Source of the DNA: Rosa chinensis | Taxonomy: Eukaryota > Streptophyta > Magnoliopsida > Rosales > Rosaceae | DNA: 64,000 nucleotides | Assembly: GCF_002994745.2 (NCBI RefSeq) | Contig: NC_037090.1 | Span: forward strand, 8,553,501-8,617,500 | Direction of reading: 5' to 3' | In this document: in pieces, positions 12,507 through 25,100 of the stretch | Numbering within the stretch: position 1 is the stretch's first letter | How the letters are laid out: the number at the start of each line of letters is the position of its first letter | Notes under the pieces: model-generated | Database searches by the model: none | The model's input: only the letters and a program-made list of their open reading frames with translations | Told to the model about the DNA's origin: nothing | Made by a program: the position numbers and the translations under genes

Positions 12507-13688
12507 AGTTTGAACGACAGTTGAGATTTGAGAATGAATGAGCATATTTACATATTTTTGATTCTCGATCTTACCAGGTGTTTCCTTTGATATTTGTTCA
12601 TTGTATGCATATTTTACAGATAAATAATAGTTAGAAATATTTCACTCTTAACTCGTACTCGATTTTCATTTTAGTCATTAGTAATTCGTTCCAATTTTGT
12701 ACCTGTTTAATTCATTCTAAATAGTTGTATTTGATCCACTTCAGTTAAAACAGCAATGTGCTATTTTCCCTCTCTCATCCTTAAGAGATCGATTTTCCAT
12801 TTCCAAAACTTTCTGACTATGACAATTGCAGTGAAGATGTAAGAGCAGGTGATCAGGTAGCCATTCCAATCCAGTGGGGAGTGACATCGCTTTGCCAGAT
12901 TAGTCAAAATAGTAATTCAAAAAGAATTCTAGTAAAAATAATAATATTATATGAGAAGGTCTTTTGTGGATGTATATGAGTATGATACCAATACACGAGT
13001 CTTTTGTTTTTTTGTTTTTCCTTCGGGTAATGAGAGAGATGGAAGAGAGAGAATCCTCCTATCACTCTATGAGATTAAAGGAAAAAAGAATACAAGGGAG
13101 GGGATCAAAAATCAAAACCTCCCAATCCAAAATACAAACAAAATGAAACTCTAGCTAGTTAACGAAAATGAAATTGAGGAAGATTGAGAAAATTGTACAC
13201 GAGTCCATCTTTTATTTATTTATTTCGATCACTCTATATTACAATTCGACTCTCAAGTAAAATTTTGACGGTTAATATTTTTTTTTTTTTTTTTTTAATG
13301 TCCAACTATCTATTAACAGGGACCTCATTTCTCTTTGAGTTTGAGTGGTATGACTTTTCTGAAAACTTACAAAATCCCTCGGTAAACCGGTAAAGTCGAT
13401 CATTTTAAGACCGATGGGTAATTTCATCGATTTTTAAGAAGAAAATTAATGTAATAATACAATGTATTTGAAGGCCATCGGCTGACGATTAATTCTCGGC
13501 ATAAGTGTCTAACCCAGTTTTTTTGTCCCAATTTATAACCATTGGTAAAAGGTAAAATCGAATTAGAGGACTAGACTGAGAATTAACAAATGCTAAATAT
13601 TGACCATATCCTGGGTTAGACACTTGAGCCGATTTATACCAAGACACCAAGAAATACAATTGTTTTCTACCAAGTTAGAGCTGCATCC
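12507..13688. other. Intergenic region upstream of PPR gene
   Basis: No supported gene. The short ORFs at 12951-13154 and 13184-13393 are low-complexity translations. The region holds a T run (13280-13298) and a 22-nt inverted repeat (13496-13517 with 13611-13632) just upstream of the PPR start codon. Confidence 0.5.
13496..13632. repeat. 22-nt inverted repeat before the PPR gene
   Basis: The segment 13496-13517 (tcggcataagtgtctaaccc plus ag) is complementary to 13611-13632 at 20 of 22 positions, with a 93-nt spacer. It could fold into a hairpin if transcribed as part of the PPR 5' leader, or be the remains of a small inverted-repeat element. No target duplication was found. Confidence 0.6.
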
Positions 13689-15218
13689 ATGGACCTCTCT
13701 CTGTCTCTGATGCCTTCCCCATATCCTGTAAGCTTCAAACTTGTTCAGACTCCCTCTCCATACAGAAGCAGATACATAAGAACCCAACAAGGTAAGCTAC
13801 TTATTTTCACAACACTTTCGTGCTCTGCTAGAAATCTTGCTGATAAAACACACCAGACATCCCCAAAAGATTATGGCTTTCACTCCCATAGTGAAGAACC
13901 CAAGTTGGGTTTTGATGAAATTACTAGTAGATTGCATGTACAGAGTTTAGTTGACAGAATTAGAGCTTTGCACACTGGAGAGACAAGTGAAATTCTTAGT
14001 ATTTTTGAGCAAGATGGTTGCTTTAGAACCATTTCTGAGTTCAATGATCTGCTCATGGCTTTAGTTGTAGCTAAAGAGTTTGATATTGCTTTGAGCTTGT
14101 ATGATGAAATATCATCTTACTGTTTAGTTCCTGATTCTTCCACATTTTCTATTGTGATTACCTGTTACTGTGAGAAAAATTATCTGGATGAGGCCAAGAG
14201 GGTTTTAGTCCATATGATTGAAAATGGGTTTAACCCAAGTGTTGCAACAATGACTTTTGTGATAGATTCATTATGCAAAAAGGGTAGATTGCAGAGAGCT
14301 TTGGAGGTTTTTGAGGTGATGGGTAGAGTTGGGTCCAAGCCCACTGTTCAAATGTACAATTGCTTGTTAAAGGGTTTGTGCTATGTGGGAAGAGTGGAGG
14401 ATGCATATGAAATGTTGATGAAGATAAAGAAGGGTGTTGTAGAACCTGACATTTTTACATACACAGCTGTTATGGATGGTTTTTGTAAAGTGGGTCGCAC
14501 AGATGAGGCGATGGAACTGCTTAATGAAGCTGTGGAGTTGGGATTAATACCAGATGTGGTTGCTTTCAATACTCTGTTTGATGGGTACTGCAGGGAGGGT
14601 AGGGCAATGGAGGGACTTAATGTGTTGAAGCAGATGAAGGAGAGAAACTGCATCCCTGATTATATTACTTATAGCACATTGTTACATGGATTGTTGAAAT
14701 GGGGTAAGACCCGTAATGCGCTAAGGATTTACAAGGAGATGGTGGAAATTGGTTTCGAAGTGGATGAGAGATTGATGAATGCTCTTGTGAGAGGGTTATG
14801 CAGGAGATCATCGAAGGAAAAAGACCTGTTGGAAGATGCCTGTGAACTGTTTGAAAAATTGCAGAATGGGGTTTCTGACATAGAAGCTAGTACATATGGG
14901 CTTATGATCCAAAGTCTTTGCATGGAAAAGAAGATTGATGACGCTATGATCAATTTGAAGCAGATGATGGCAGTGGGTTATTCACCATGGATGATCACCT
15001 TTAACAAAGTGATTCAAACCCTCTGTTCTGAGGACAAGATGATTGATGCATTTGTAGTTTTAGGTACTGCGTATGAATGTGATAGAGTAGCAAGTAGAGC
15101 AACTTATAACCTTTTGATTCAAAAGTTGAATCAACATGGCAATATGCTAGAAGCTTGTAGTGTATATGGTGCGGCATTGAAGAGAGGTTTAATTCCGAAT
15201 AAAAGGCCTCAACAATGA
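13689..15218 (+). CDS. P-class pentatricopeptide repeat protein, organelle RNA-binding
   Basis: An intronless ORF of 509 aa, typical of plant PPR genes. The N-terminus (1 to about 50) is Ser/Arg-rich and poor in acidic residues, like an organelle transit peptide; plastid or mitochondrion cannot be decided by eye. From about residue 117 to 505 there are roughly eleven 35-residue PPR motifs, with recognisable helices such as TYTAVMDGFCKVGRTDEAME and FNTLFDGYCREGRAMEGLNV, each followed by a GxxPD/N-type turn. No E, E+ or DYW extension is present, so this is the P subclass, which usually acts in RNA stability, splicing or translation rather than editing. One motif near residue 375 carries an insertion (RRSSKEKDLLEDA). 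The RNA target is not deducible here, and the exact family member is not recognised. Confidence 0.9.
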   Translation: MDLSLSLMPSPYPVSFKLVQTPSPYRSRYIRTQQGKLLIFTTLSCSARNLADKTHQTSPKDYGFHSHSEEPKLGFDEITSRLHVQSLVDRIRALHTGETSEILSIFEQDGCFRTISEFNDLLMALVVAKEFDIALSLYDEISSYCLVPDSSTFSIVITCYCEKNYLDEAKRVLVHMIENGFNPSVATMTFVIDSLCKKGRLQRALEVFEVMGRVGSKPTVQMYNCLLKGLCYVGRVEDAYEMLMKIKKGVVEPDIFTYTAVMDGFCKVGRTDEAMELLNEAVELGLIPDVVAFNTLFDGYCREGRAMEGLNVLKQMKERNCIPDYITYSTLLHGLLKWGKTRNALRIYKEMVEIGFEVDERLMNALVRGLCRRSSKEKDLLEDACELFEKLQNGVSDIEASTYGLMIQSLCMEKKIDDAMINLKQMMAVGYSPWMITFNKVIQTLCSEDKMIDAFVVLGTAYECDRVASRATYNLLIQKLNQHGNMLEACSVYGAALKRGLIPNKRPQQ

Positions 15219-15479
15219 GGAAACCTTACTGTAGGAGTTTAAAGGTCCATGAGTTCCTCTGTGATTTATTTGCCATGAAAATATGCAGGCTTGCATTGCA
15301 CTGAAATTGGAAGATAACAGTATTATCAGTGCCTATTGGCTGGTTGTCAAGGTTGAGAAAGCAGTGGGTCATAGTTCCCTGGGTACTTGATCAAATGATT
15401 CTTCTTCTTCTTCTTAATGGAAGCTTCTTTTGTCTCTCAAGATTCCTAGCACAGCAAAAATCTTCTTTCGAGGGCAATC

Positions 15480-16070
15480 CATGATATTCTTCCTTGTGGG
15501 TTTAATCTTTTGAACAGAAAGTTTTTAATGAAGTTTGGTGTCCTAGATGGCTAGATGCCTAATGCCACTCCTTTGCGGAAACAATATGTCATGCCTTGTG
15601 AGAATGTAAAATGGCAAAGGAGGTATGGCGTTGCTCTTGTCGATGTGGTGTACTGATGCTGTAGGCACTAGGAGGCTCTTTTGCTGATCATTTCTTCCAG
15701 AACGTGAGTTCCATTATGACCAAGGAAGAGCTGTGTGGTTTTAGTCATGTTTTGTTGGAAGATATGGTATAACAGGAACATTGTGGTTAACTCCAATCCT
15801 GTGTTCAGTGCTGATGTGCTTCAAGTGATTACTATGCAAATAATTGAAGAATTTAGAGCCGTACGACGTGGAACCTTTGCAAATCCGCAGCTTGACTTAG
15901 GAGCCTATGCCTTCACCTTTTGTCAAAAACTCAACGCGAATGGTCTGGATGGTGCTGAGCTAGAAAAGAATATTGTGGAGTAGGTGCTGTAATTAGAAAC
16001 GAAATTGGTGAGTTCTTGGCTGCTCAGCGTTATATTTGTCTTTGTATGTTACCTTATGATTTGTTTTTAA
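15480..16070 (+). pseudogene. Decayed LINE fragment (zinc-binding plus RNase H region)
   Basis: Translations in this stretch match the 3' part of plant LINE ORF2. The zf-RVT-like pattern ETICHAL-stop-ECKMAKEVW lies near 15578-15635 with in-frame stops, followed by the typical FCWKIWYNRN motif (15745-15775, in a different frame) and an RNase H start GAVIRNEIGEFLAAQR (about 15984-16030). Frame changes and nonsense codons show it is dead. It lies directly behind the PPR gene and abuts an LRR receptor fragment. Confidence 0.7.
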
Positions 16071-16139
16071 GAGCTATACGATCTAATAAGTACATTAGAT
16101 CTAATTTGCTAAACAAATCAAAGCTAAAATCAAGGACCT

Positions 16140-16507
16140 CAAGATGAGACAAGGACAAGAAGGAACCAACACTTTGATCTAGGGAATTGTTGGAGATCGA
16201 GATTCAAGTGGGTGAGATGTGTGAGATTTCCTAGTAGTACTGTTGATGAAGGAAAAGTGGTATCTTGTTTGAGTGCGAGCCCTTTGGAGGGCAATGACTG
16301 ATGGGTGACCCAACCAGCCGCATTGCAGTTGATGCCTTGCCACAGGCCACAGTCATCGGAAGTCCAGTTTAAGAAAGAGGGAGAAGAAAGAGTGAGGGCG
16401 AAGGACAAGAGCGAAGTCCGTTCAGTTTGGCTGCATGCATGGATATTAGTAGTAGTACCCTGCATGTAACAGAACACGATCACAAAAAGAAGGAAACAAT
16501 GAGTCAT
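16140..16507 (-). pseudogene. 5' fragment of an LRR receptor gene, frameshifted
   Basis: From an internal ATG at 16507 the minus strand encodes a signal peptide (MTHCFLLFVIVFCYMQG), an LRRNT-type cap (ERTSLLSFALTL, NWTSDDCGLWQGINC) and the first LRR (LGNLTHLTHLNL). The frame then shifts near 16180: the correct LRR continuation (NNSL, then SLSHLEVLDF) is readable in another frame for about 60 bases before similarity stops. The cap resembles PSY1R/PSKR-type receptors. Nothing downstream restores a full receptor, so it is a truncated pseudogene ending at the LINE remnant. Confidence 0.75.
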
Positions 16508-16567
16508 ATTAAGTAACTGATCTTGTTGGATACATGTATATGTCTTTATGTACGTATATATACACAT

Positions 16568-17416
16568 TGGAGATTTGGAGATGTCTGGCTGACTGGAATA
16601 CCGACTTAGTTATGCCATATGTTTCATGACTTTCATCTGATTTGAATTGTTTATCCGTTGGTTTATTATCCCATTGTTTACATTCTTATTTTGTCCACGA
16701 AACCATACAATACTGGAAGCATAAAAGATACGGCAATTAATACTTTGTCAAAAGTCTTCTAACATTCTTAATATTAATCACGTATAATTCACGGCAACTC
16801 CAGTTGACCAGTTTTGTTTAAGGAACTAATTAATCTCGTACAGCATCACCCAACAAGTTTGTTCATCAGAAAAGGAAAAAAGAAAAATAGATTGCGGTTT
16901 GAAATGAGTTCGTATTATTGAAAATTGCTCGTTTGTATTATGCTTCCTCCTTCAAAATGTCATACAAAGAAAGGATTTATGATGTCATACAAAAAAATGA
17001 GTTCGTATTAAAATGACTAAAGATCTGGAAAAAGAAGATAAATTAACTCAGAGGTTCAAGTGTTCAACCCATTTGAATAGTTATCCGCTTAGTCTCTCCG
17101 ACCAACTGAACAGCCTTTTGTTATATATTCAACCCGTTTGTACAGTTATCCGCTTAGTTTCTCCGACTAACTAAACCGGGCTTGCGCTTCCGCAGTATTT
17201 TATTTTGTTTTGGGATCCAAATTTGATGTGCTTGAAATTCAAGTGAAAGATTCTTGCTTCACTTAAGTGCTTCAAATAACTTCAAATAAGAGGGACACTT
17301 ACAGTAGGGAGTTTAGAGGTTTACAGACCTTGGACTAATATATGTAGCATATCTAGCATCAAAGGAAAGTCTCTCTGCATGGTATACAAAACTTTTTGGC
17401 CGATGATAGTAAATGT
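16568..17416. other. Intergenic region, nothing recognised
   Basis: AT-rich DNA with no supported gene. A local direct duplication of the motif ttatccgcttagt (about 17083-17095 and 17146-17158) is the only structure noted. It forms the 3' flank of the EF-P gene. Confidence 0.55.
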
Positions 17417-20269
17417 CTATGCACGATTCATGTACTGCCCGGTTCTAGTATCTACCAATATTTCATCACCTATATTTATGAACAAAGGGACAAAGACAAC
17501 AGCACCAGTGTCAAGGGTAGCTGGCTTCGTTCCACCACCTGCGATTCCATTTCAGTTAGAGAAAATAGTAATGCGATTTTCAAATTTGACTAACATCTCA
17601 GACCAAAATGTATGTGTGTATATTATTTCTCTTTGTATATCCCCACCCCATTGCCATCCGGATAATCTCTCACATGAACAAACCAAATTTCATAGACACA
17701 ATGAAACTTGTTACAACAGTAGACTCGGTTATTAGCAGGAGGTCACGACTTCTAACCCCAAGAATTCAGTTATGCACAAATTCTGTACCTGAAGCTAATG
17801 ATCAGCTTATCTATCTGCCTAATAGCATTTTTGTTCCACCAGTAACTGACCACTGTCCATGTCAGACAGGTCATGGATTGATGGGCATTTAGCCGCAATA
17901 ATAGTAAACTTTGTCCTTGAAATTTACTGAAAGGTTGCAAATTTTTATTACCTTGAGCAGTGTCACCTTTCAGTCCAGGATCAACATCGACCACAGTCAG
18001 CTTCGCTGTGATGGGGACTTCAACATCGAAAAGCTGCATTATATCAGAGAAAAAAGGACCACTATTCAAACTTTAGACCAGAATAATGATACTACTAAGC
18101 ACCAGTGCACCACAAACACCATCTAATGTCACACTGGCTGATGCCACTCATAATATCAAGCATATGCATCTCGCCATGAATCTGAGTTGCAAAAACATAT
18201 ACTGTTACTGATTACAACAACATGCGGTAGTCATAGTGCTCAAGAGATCTATCTGAAATAGTGTGATAATCCTCAGATAAAGTACCATTCTGGACCCAGT
18301 TTATCTAATGTGCCATTAATTATTGCAGCAAAAAAGTGGAAACTTAATTGCTTGACAAATAATGGAGAGCATAAAAGAGAATAAGAGTAGTACTCTATCA
18401 TTCCATAGAAGCAAATTGCAGTCCATTCCCTCTTTCAGCCATTTTACTTTTTCCCCAATTTGAGATTCATTCACACGAGTCTCTTCATATGTGGTCTGAA
18501 ACAAGTAGAAAAAAAGTTACTTCATTTTAGCTTCCTTGAGAAGAGGAAGTCTAAAAGTCCATATGAAGGAAACCCAATTTTAATGTTACAATTAAAAGGT
18601 CTACAGAAGCATACCAGGTCCATGAAGACAAACTGGGGACCATCTTTGTATGTGAATTGCTTGGTTTCCTTGTAGATAGCTGCCTCATTTATCTGGGAAA
18701 ACAATCAAAGTATCAAACATAAGGGGGTAGGCATGTGACTGTACATACAGTTAAATTGACCACTTTTGTGCACTAATGTACTCCATGTTTTAGTGGGGGA
18801 AAATAATCCATATAAACGTATTTTGATGCCCTGGATGAGATTCAATGCCCTCGTACTTGATATATGACTAATGACTACTGTCAGAAAGTTTGCATTTGGA
18901 ATGAATTTAGATAAAATAACTTGCCTAACCTCAAGTTGGGGAAGAGATATGGGGATTAAGTAACACAGGCTAACACAAAACATTTTGAAACCTAGTGTCT
19001 TCTAAGATATTTATCTGATTGGATTCCATAACAAGGTCTGTGAAACCTAATCTTACTATTTCTTTTCTTAACAACAAAGTCAAACCAATTATAACTTGAA
19101 TGGTAAACAATGTCATGTTTTGCAGTCAACTGAATTGAAGCATGGCACAAGCAATTCATAAAAGATGAATATCACGTTAGGTCTCAGAGTAAGCTGGCAG
19201 CACAAAGTACTAACACTTGGTATGTATGTCGTATGCTACATATGCAGTTGACTTTTCACAGATTATATGGTCAACATGCAGTGCAATGCAGACTGCATTG
19301 AACTTGAAGCATTTTACGAAACAGATTTGAATGATAGATTTGTGAACATTACCGTACTTCCTGCCCGGAATGTTTTCTCAACAGTGTTTCCCGTTAGATA
19401 ATTGCGCATTTTGGTCCTTACAAACGCAGCCCCTTTCCCAGGTTTCACATGAAGAAACTCTACAGAAGGCCAACAACCAAAGGGACAAAAACTCATAAGC
19501 TCAGAGATACAAGCAAATGAAAATGGAGTACGCACATTGTACACCGAAATTCAGCTTAAACATCCCTAGCGACAAGCCAAAGGTTCATATACGTCCACAA
19601 ATTTCAATGGATTTTGAGGTTTTATTATTCTTTCACAAACCCATTACAATGTCATAAAGAATTAAAATCTCCAATGTGAGGCTTATGAACCAACTACAGA
19701 TACAGACCACCTAAACATTATCTGCTATAAAACTTGCCGGCAGTGAAACACAAATGCCACATGAGTCAAACAACAAGCACGAAATATGAAACAAAAATGA
19801 CCAAAACAGTATCATAGCTTCAGCAAAATGAATTCTACTCGATACATTGCATACCCAATGAGCAGAAAGTCTGTACCTTTCAAGCTCAAAAACCCAGAAA
19901 AAGAAGAAGAAGATTAGAGTGTACCTATTACTCGCCATGGAGCTCCGTCAACTTCAATGTTGGAACCCACCTTAATATCATTGCTTGAAAACGCCATTAT
20001 CCCTGGAAATTTTCACAACCCAACATCACGAAATACCCCCAAATTAAGGCTTCGACTTTTTTCAGAAAAATTTGAACAAGAAAATCAAAGAGCCAGAGTC
20101 AGAGGAGTTGTTGTTTACTCGGAAATCTGTGACTCAGGGCTGCTCGGTTGAGACTCCGCATTGGCAAAATGAACGGCTTGGATGAGAAGGAAAGAGACGA
20201 TAGCGGTGATGGACGGCTGAGGATTGGGGAAGCTGACGAGACACTGAAGGTCGCTGCCATTCCCGCCAT
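17417..20269 (-). CDS. EFP: Plastid-targeted bacterial-type elongation factor P
   Basis: Seven exons on the minus strand join in frame: 20119-20269, 19925-20002, 19353-19459, 18615-18692, 18394-18495, 17952-18033 and 17417-17538, encoding 239 aa. Residues 1 to about 52 form a Ser/Pro/Arg-rich transit peptide ([20 protein letters not shown]). The mature part has the KOW-like domain I with KPGKGAAF, whose central lysine is at the position modified in bacterial EF-P, then the OB-fold domains II and III ([24 protein letters not shown]) and the conserved C-terminus [17 protein letters not shown]. It matches Arabidopsis At3g08740 in length and motifs. EF-P binds between P and E sites and relieves ribosome stalling at polyproline, here presumably on plastid ribosomes. 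It is divergent from the VAL gene. All splice junctions keep phase, so the model is firm. Confidence 0.95.
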
Positions 20270-22102
20270 CGCTGTGTGTGTGTGTGATTTTCGCAGTGTA
20301 GTGTTTCCCGGAATTATAGAGGGGCCGTGGCTTCAGTAACGCTTTAGATAAGGACTACGGTGTCCGGAGTGTTTTAGCTTTGGGCCCTCTGTTGGGCCCT
20401 CTGTTGGGCTTGAGCCGCCTTCCCATGACGACAGGCCCAATGATATTATTCACATTTCACAAGGCATGGGATGCTCATTTATGACAGCGTCTTCCGCGAC
20501 CTTCTCTTTCTTCTTCCTTTCTTCTTTATTTCTTCTCTCTCTTCTTCGACCTCTGTTTTCTTTCTTCTTCATAAAAAAAAAAAAAAAAAAAAACCTCAGT
20601 TTCTTGTCACACTGGAATCCTCATCTCCTTCACTTGGCTTACAAATCACGAACATCAAGATCTATAGATATGAGCCGGATTTTAGTTCTGCAATCATTTG
20701 CCGCCTCCAAATTCCGACGATCGGAGTTTTCAATACCGACTGTTGAGCTCGGTAAACGGAACTTTCGGTAACTGAAAAGTGCGGTACGGTTACGGCGAAG
20801 AATTTGAGCATACGTACCGACATTTATCGGTTCGGTATCGGCTGAAGTGAAAAAACTCGGCCGGCCCCTCTGAATTATTATTGCCTACACTAATTGTCAC
20901 GACTGTTTAGCAGAGTTCTATTTAGCATAAGATAATCATCAAGCCACAATGGTTTTTGTTGTTAATTAGTCTCTTTCTCCCTGTATAATGCCCCAATTAC
21001 GCGTTAATAATCACATCGCCCAACTGTCGCACGTGTAGGCGTGACGGCACTGTCATCCGTGGCGCGTGCGTTGGCGTTTCTCTTTCACTCCCCGCGGTAG
21101 GTACCACATTCCCCGGTCACCTACCATCATCACCCCCGTAACATGACGTCATAAATCCAAACCAAGTCAACGGCCGCGATTCATTGCCATGAATCTTCAA
21201 CTACTTGGACGGTGCGCAGAATCCTAGTGGCAAATTGGTAATTAAATGTTCAAGCATGGGCTTTTTCTGAACTCACCATAATAATTCTTTTCTGCATGCG
21301 AACTGTCTGATTGGACAAAAAAAACAAACGCCTAGTGGCGCATTTCCCGGTGCTGCTGTCCTGCCGCCGTTATAATTCATCAGAAATTAATTTATTTCTT
21401 ATAATTTTATTTTTAATAGAGTGTCTATCGGTGTGAGCTGAGACTTATTTGGAAAAAATTCTGTTAAGGTAATATTTTTCACAAGCAGGTGATCGAACAC
21501 TGGATCTCTTTTTTAGTCAGATTTTTATTAGACCAGAATTTCTTATAATTTGGAAAATGACTAATTTAATTTTAATTTTTTTAAGAGAGAAAATAATGGA
21601 TAGTAGTAAAGTAGGGAAAAAAGAGAGGTGGGCGAGTTGGCCGAGTCTTGAAGCATAATCATCATCGTGCATGCATTTTGTGCCCATTTTCTTTCAATTT
21701 TCAACTTTGCATGCACACGTCTTCTTCTCCCAAAACGCCAAATCGCCGATCCAACTCTCCGACCCTCCACCTCCAACTCCGATCACCCCTAAATCGCCGA
21801 CGATCCAACTCCAAATCGCTCCGACGCCGATAAATCACAGTCACAGCAGAGCCGCCGCCGTGTCAGTCCTATTGCTGCAAATGAACTAGTTCCGGCTCTG
21901 CTACTGCGGCGGAAGCTGGAAAGCTTCGAGGTTAGTTCGGTTCTCTTTTCTGCTGTGCTGAGCTGTTTTGCTGTTCAATTTTGTGTTTGAGTTCATCAAT
22001 CGGTGGAATTTGAAATTTGGATTAATTTATGATTGGTTAGATTAGGGATTTTGGTGTTTGTGATTTCGATTGGATTTCAGAATTGGTGGAATTTGCAGGG
22101 AG
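20270..22102. promoter_or_regulatory. Divergent intergenic region and VAL 5' leader with leader intron
   Basis: It is shared by EFP (leftward) and VAL (rightward). A T/C-rich stretch with a 21-A run lies at about 20573-20593. From about 21680 the sequence becomes C-rich and leader-like. A probable 5'UTR intron runs from gttagt at 21931 to gcag ending at 22098, four bases before the VAL ATG. The ORFs at 21648-21833 and 21671-21889 would be upstream ORFs if transcription starts before 21650. No separate gene is supported here. Confidence 0.55.
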
Positions 22103-25100
22103 ATGGATCCGAGTGCTTGTATGAACGCGTATTGCGGGAGCTCGAGCTCGATCGAATGGAAAAAAGGCTGGGCTTTGCGATCTGGTAGATTCGCCAATCT
22201 GTGTCACAAGTGCGGGTAATTCACTATTATTACTTGATTCTATTTTTTTCGGTGCAAATTCACTAACTGCTGCTGCTGTTTGTTTAGTTCTATGATACCG
22301 AATTATATGGTGTCGGTTTAGATAAATTTTTGTTTTTACTTTTTATTTGATAAGTTCAGGGCTTATTGGAGGTTTTAAGTGCTTAATCTCTTATATTTCA
22401 GCGTTGTGATCTGTTCTTAACCGCCAAATGATATTTGTGGCTGGAATATGGAATTTTAGTTTTTCCTTATTTTCCCCCAATTTTACTTATTTATTTTAGC
22501 AATTTCGTTATATTATATTTGTTTTATATTCTTCCATCTATATGTTCGGACTGATTTTTTTTTTTAGACAAATAATAACTGGAATCTGTAATCTAAAATT
22601 CAGCTCAATGTAATAGTAATCGTGGATAATCAAAATCTGATAATGATGTTGGTTGGTTTGAGAAATTAATTGCTCCTTTAAAAATTCTATGTCTTGTGTT
22701 TAGAGAGTTGTTATAATTCTGTGGTATGAATAGAAGCTCGTTTAGTTAGAACATGAAACATTCTTGACTTATATTGTGATCTGAAATTGATATTGGCACT
22801 AGGACTGCATATGAGGAATCACTTTTTTGTGATGTTTTCCATTCAAAAGAATCTGGTTGGAGGGAGTGCGCTCAATGTGGAAAGGTGAGCAGTATACTCA
22901 ACAACCATAAACTTTGCCTTTGGTTTCGTTTCCCTTCCTCCGTACTTTGATATTATATTCTGATTGTTTGCATCTATTCGTTCTCTGCAGCATCTTCATT
23001 GTGGGTGCATTGCTTCCAGGAGTCTGCTTGATTTCCTTGACAGTGGTGGTGTCAAGTGTAAACACTGCACGAAAAATTCAGAACCTCACCCTGTAAGATT
23101 TATTCACATATCATATCAGCCTTAAAATGGAAATCTGTTGGTAGATATTCACATGTCATATTTGGAAGAGTATGATGTAATCTGGATTTGGAAAATATAA
23201 CAAAAACCTGTAATGTTTTCTATCATGGCCTTATGGTTGGTTAGTTCTCGCATGTAAGACTATAATGGGATAACGCTTCACTGTCTTTAGTGTACTCTTG
23301 AGTTATGTTATAATGATTTTTGAAACATATTCACACAGATTGCTAGTGACGAAAAGCCTGATGGACCTGGCATATCCAAAATCAGTGATCTGAAATTAGC
23401 TCCTTCAGACAATCAATTGGATAGTAACAATGTCGATAAAGTGAAGCTTATGCAGATGGAAAATAATAAAGAGTGTAATGGGCTCAGGAACTTGCTTCAA
23501 TCTCAGAACAATGAAACAGTTGGGTTATTGCAGAAAATGAAACAGGATGATGTTCCAGCTCCTGTGGTTGAGATTGGAGGCACAAGTCTGTCAGTTTTTA
23601 ATCAGACATCCAATGTATCATCTGAAAGTTCCAAACCAGAAATTTATAAAGCAAACTTGGGGATAAATGATATATATGAATCCCTTCCGCACACAAATTT
23701 GAGTATGAGCCTAGGTGCACCTGCAGGATATGCAAATCCTTTTCCTGGTATCGGTGTTGATGAACATGCTAGGACATCCTCTCTGTTCTTACAGGGAGCT
23801 AGGTCTCGTCATCTTTTGCCAAAGCCTCCAAAGTTGGCCCTTGCCACAGGTTTGGAGGAAAATTCTACAATGGCTTCACAGGCACGTGTTGCACGGCCAC
23901 CTGCTGAAGGACGGGGCCGGAATCAGTTACTTCCCCGATACTGGCCCAGGATTACGGACCAAGAGTTGCAGCAAATATCTGGAGAGTATCCTTGATAATT
24001 TATTTCTTGTTATATTCGTATGTTGATTACTTCCTGACCAAACCATATAACAACTGTCATAACAATTTCGTTTTTTTTCATAATTATCCACCAACTCGAG
24101 CAGTGATTTCCTTAACTGTGATATCTTCAAGTTCAAATTCCACAATTGTACCATTGTTTGAAAAGATGTTGAGTGCCAGTGATGCGGGTCGTATTGGTCG
24201 TTTAGTGCTCCCTAAAGCATGTGCTGAAGTAAGCCTTTTGGTTAATCTATTCTGTACATTTTACTGATATTTGTAGCCTTTGTCATTATGTTATCTGTAT
24301 CCATTACTATAAATTTCTCTACAAGCTTATGTATCAGTCAAATCTAAACCACTATGTAGGCATATTTTCCTTCTATCTCTCAACCTGAGGGCCTTCCTTT
24401 AAGGATTCAAGATGTGAAGGGAAAAGAATGGGTGTTTCAGTTCAGATTCTGGCCTAACAATAATAGTAGGATGTATGTGTTAGAGGGTGTAACTCCCTGC
24501 ATACAGTCAATGCAGTTGCAGGCTGGAGATACTGGTAATTTTCATTTGCTGCATTTACCGATTTATTTAATATACGTATATTTTTCACACACACACACAG
24601 AGTTATATATAGTGTGAATTGTTGGGTTTTCTTTGGTCCGCTAGAAGGCTACATAGGGACCATGGCATGGGGTTTACCCCTGTTCATGGTGTGCAAACGA
24701 ACTGTTTATATTTATAAATATAACCATATATATAACGCCAAAGAGTGACTATTTGGCAACTTCAGCTACAGTTGGAACAATCTTAATTGAAAAGAAATGG
24801 GGGAAGAGAGATTATTTGCAATGACCCTGCAAGCAGTAACATTTTTGTAGTTATTTTTATGATTCTTTTGCTGCAGTGACTTTCAGTCGTATGGAACCTG
24901 AAGGAAAGCTTATTATGGGGTTTCGAAAGGCATCAAATTCTGTTGCAATGCAGGTGATAGCCTCTATTTACTTTTCATATTAGGAAAACGAATAGTATAA
25001 TATTGATATGCAAATTATTAAAATAAACAGGACACCCATCTTTCTGCCATTCACAATGGCGCTCACTCAAGTGAAACTTTCTTTTCGGGTGTTCTTGAGA

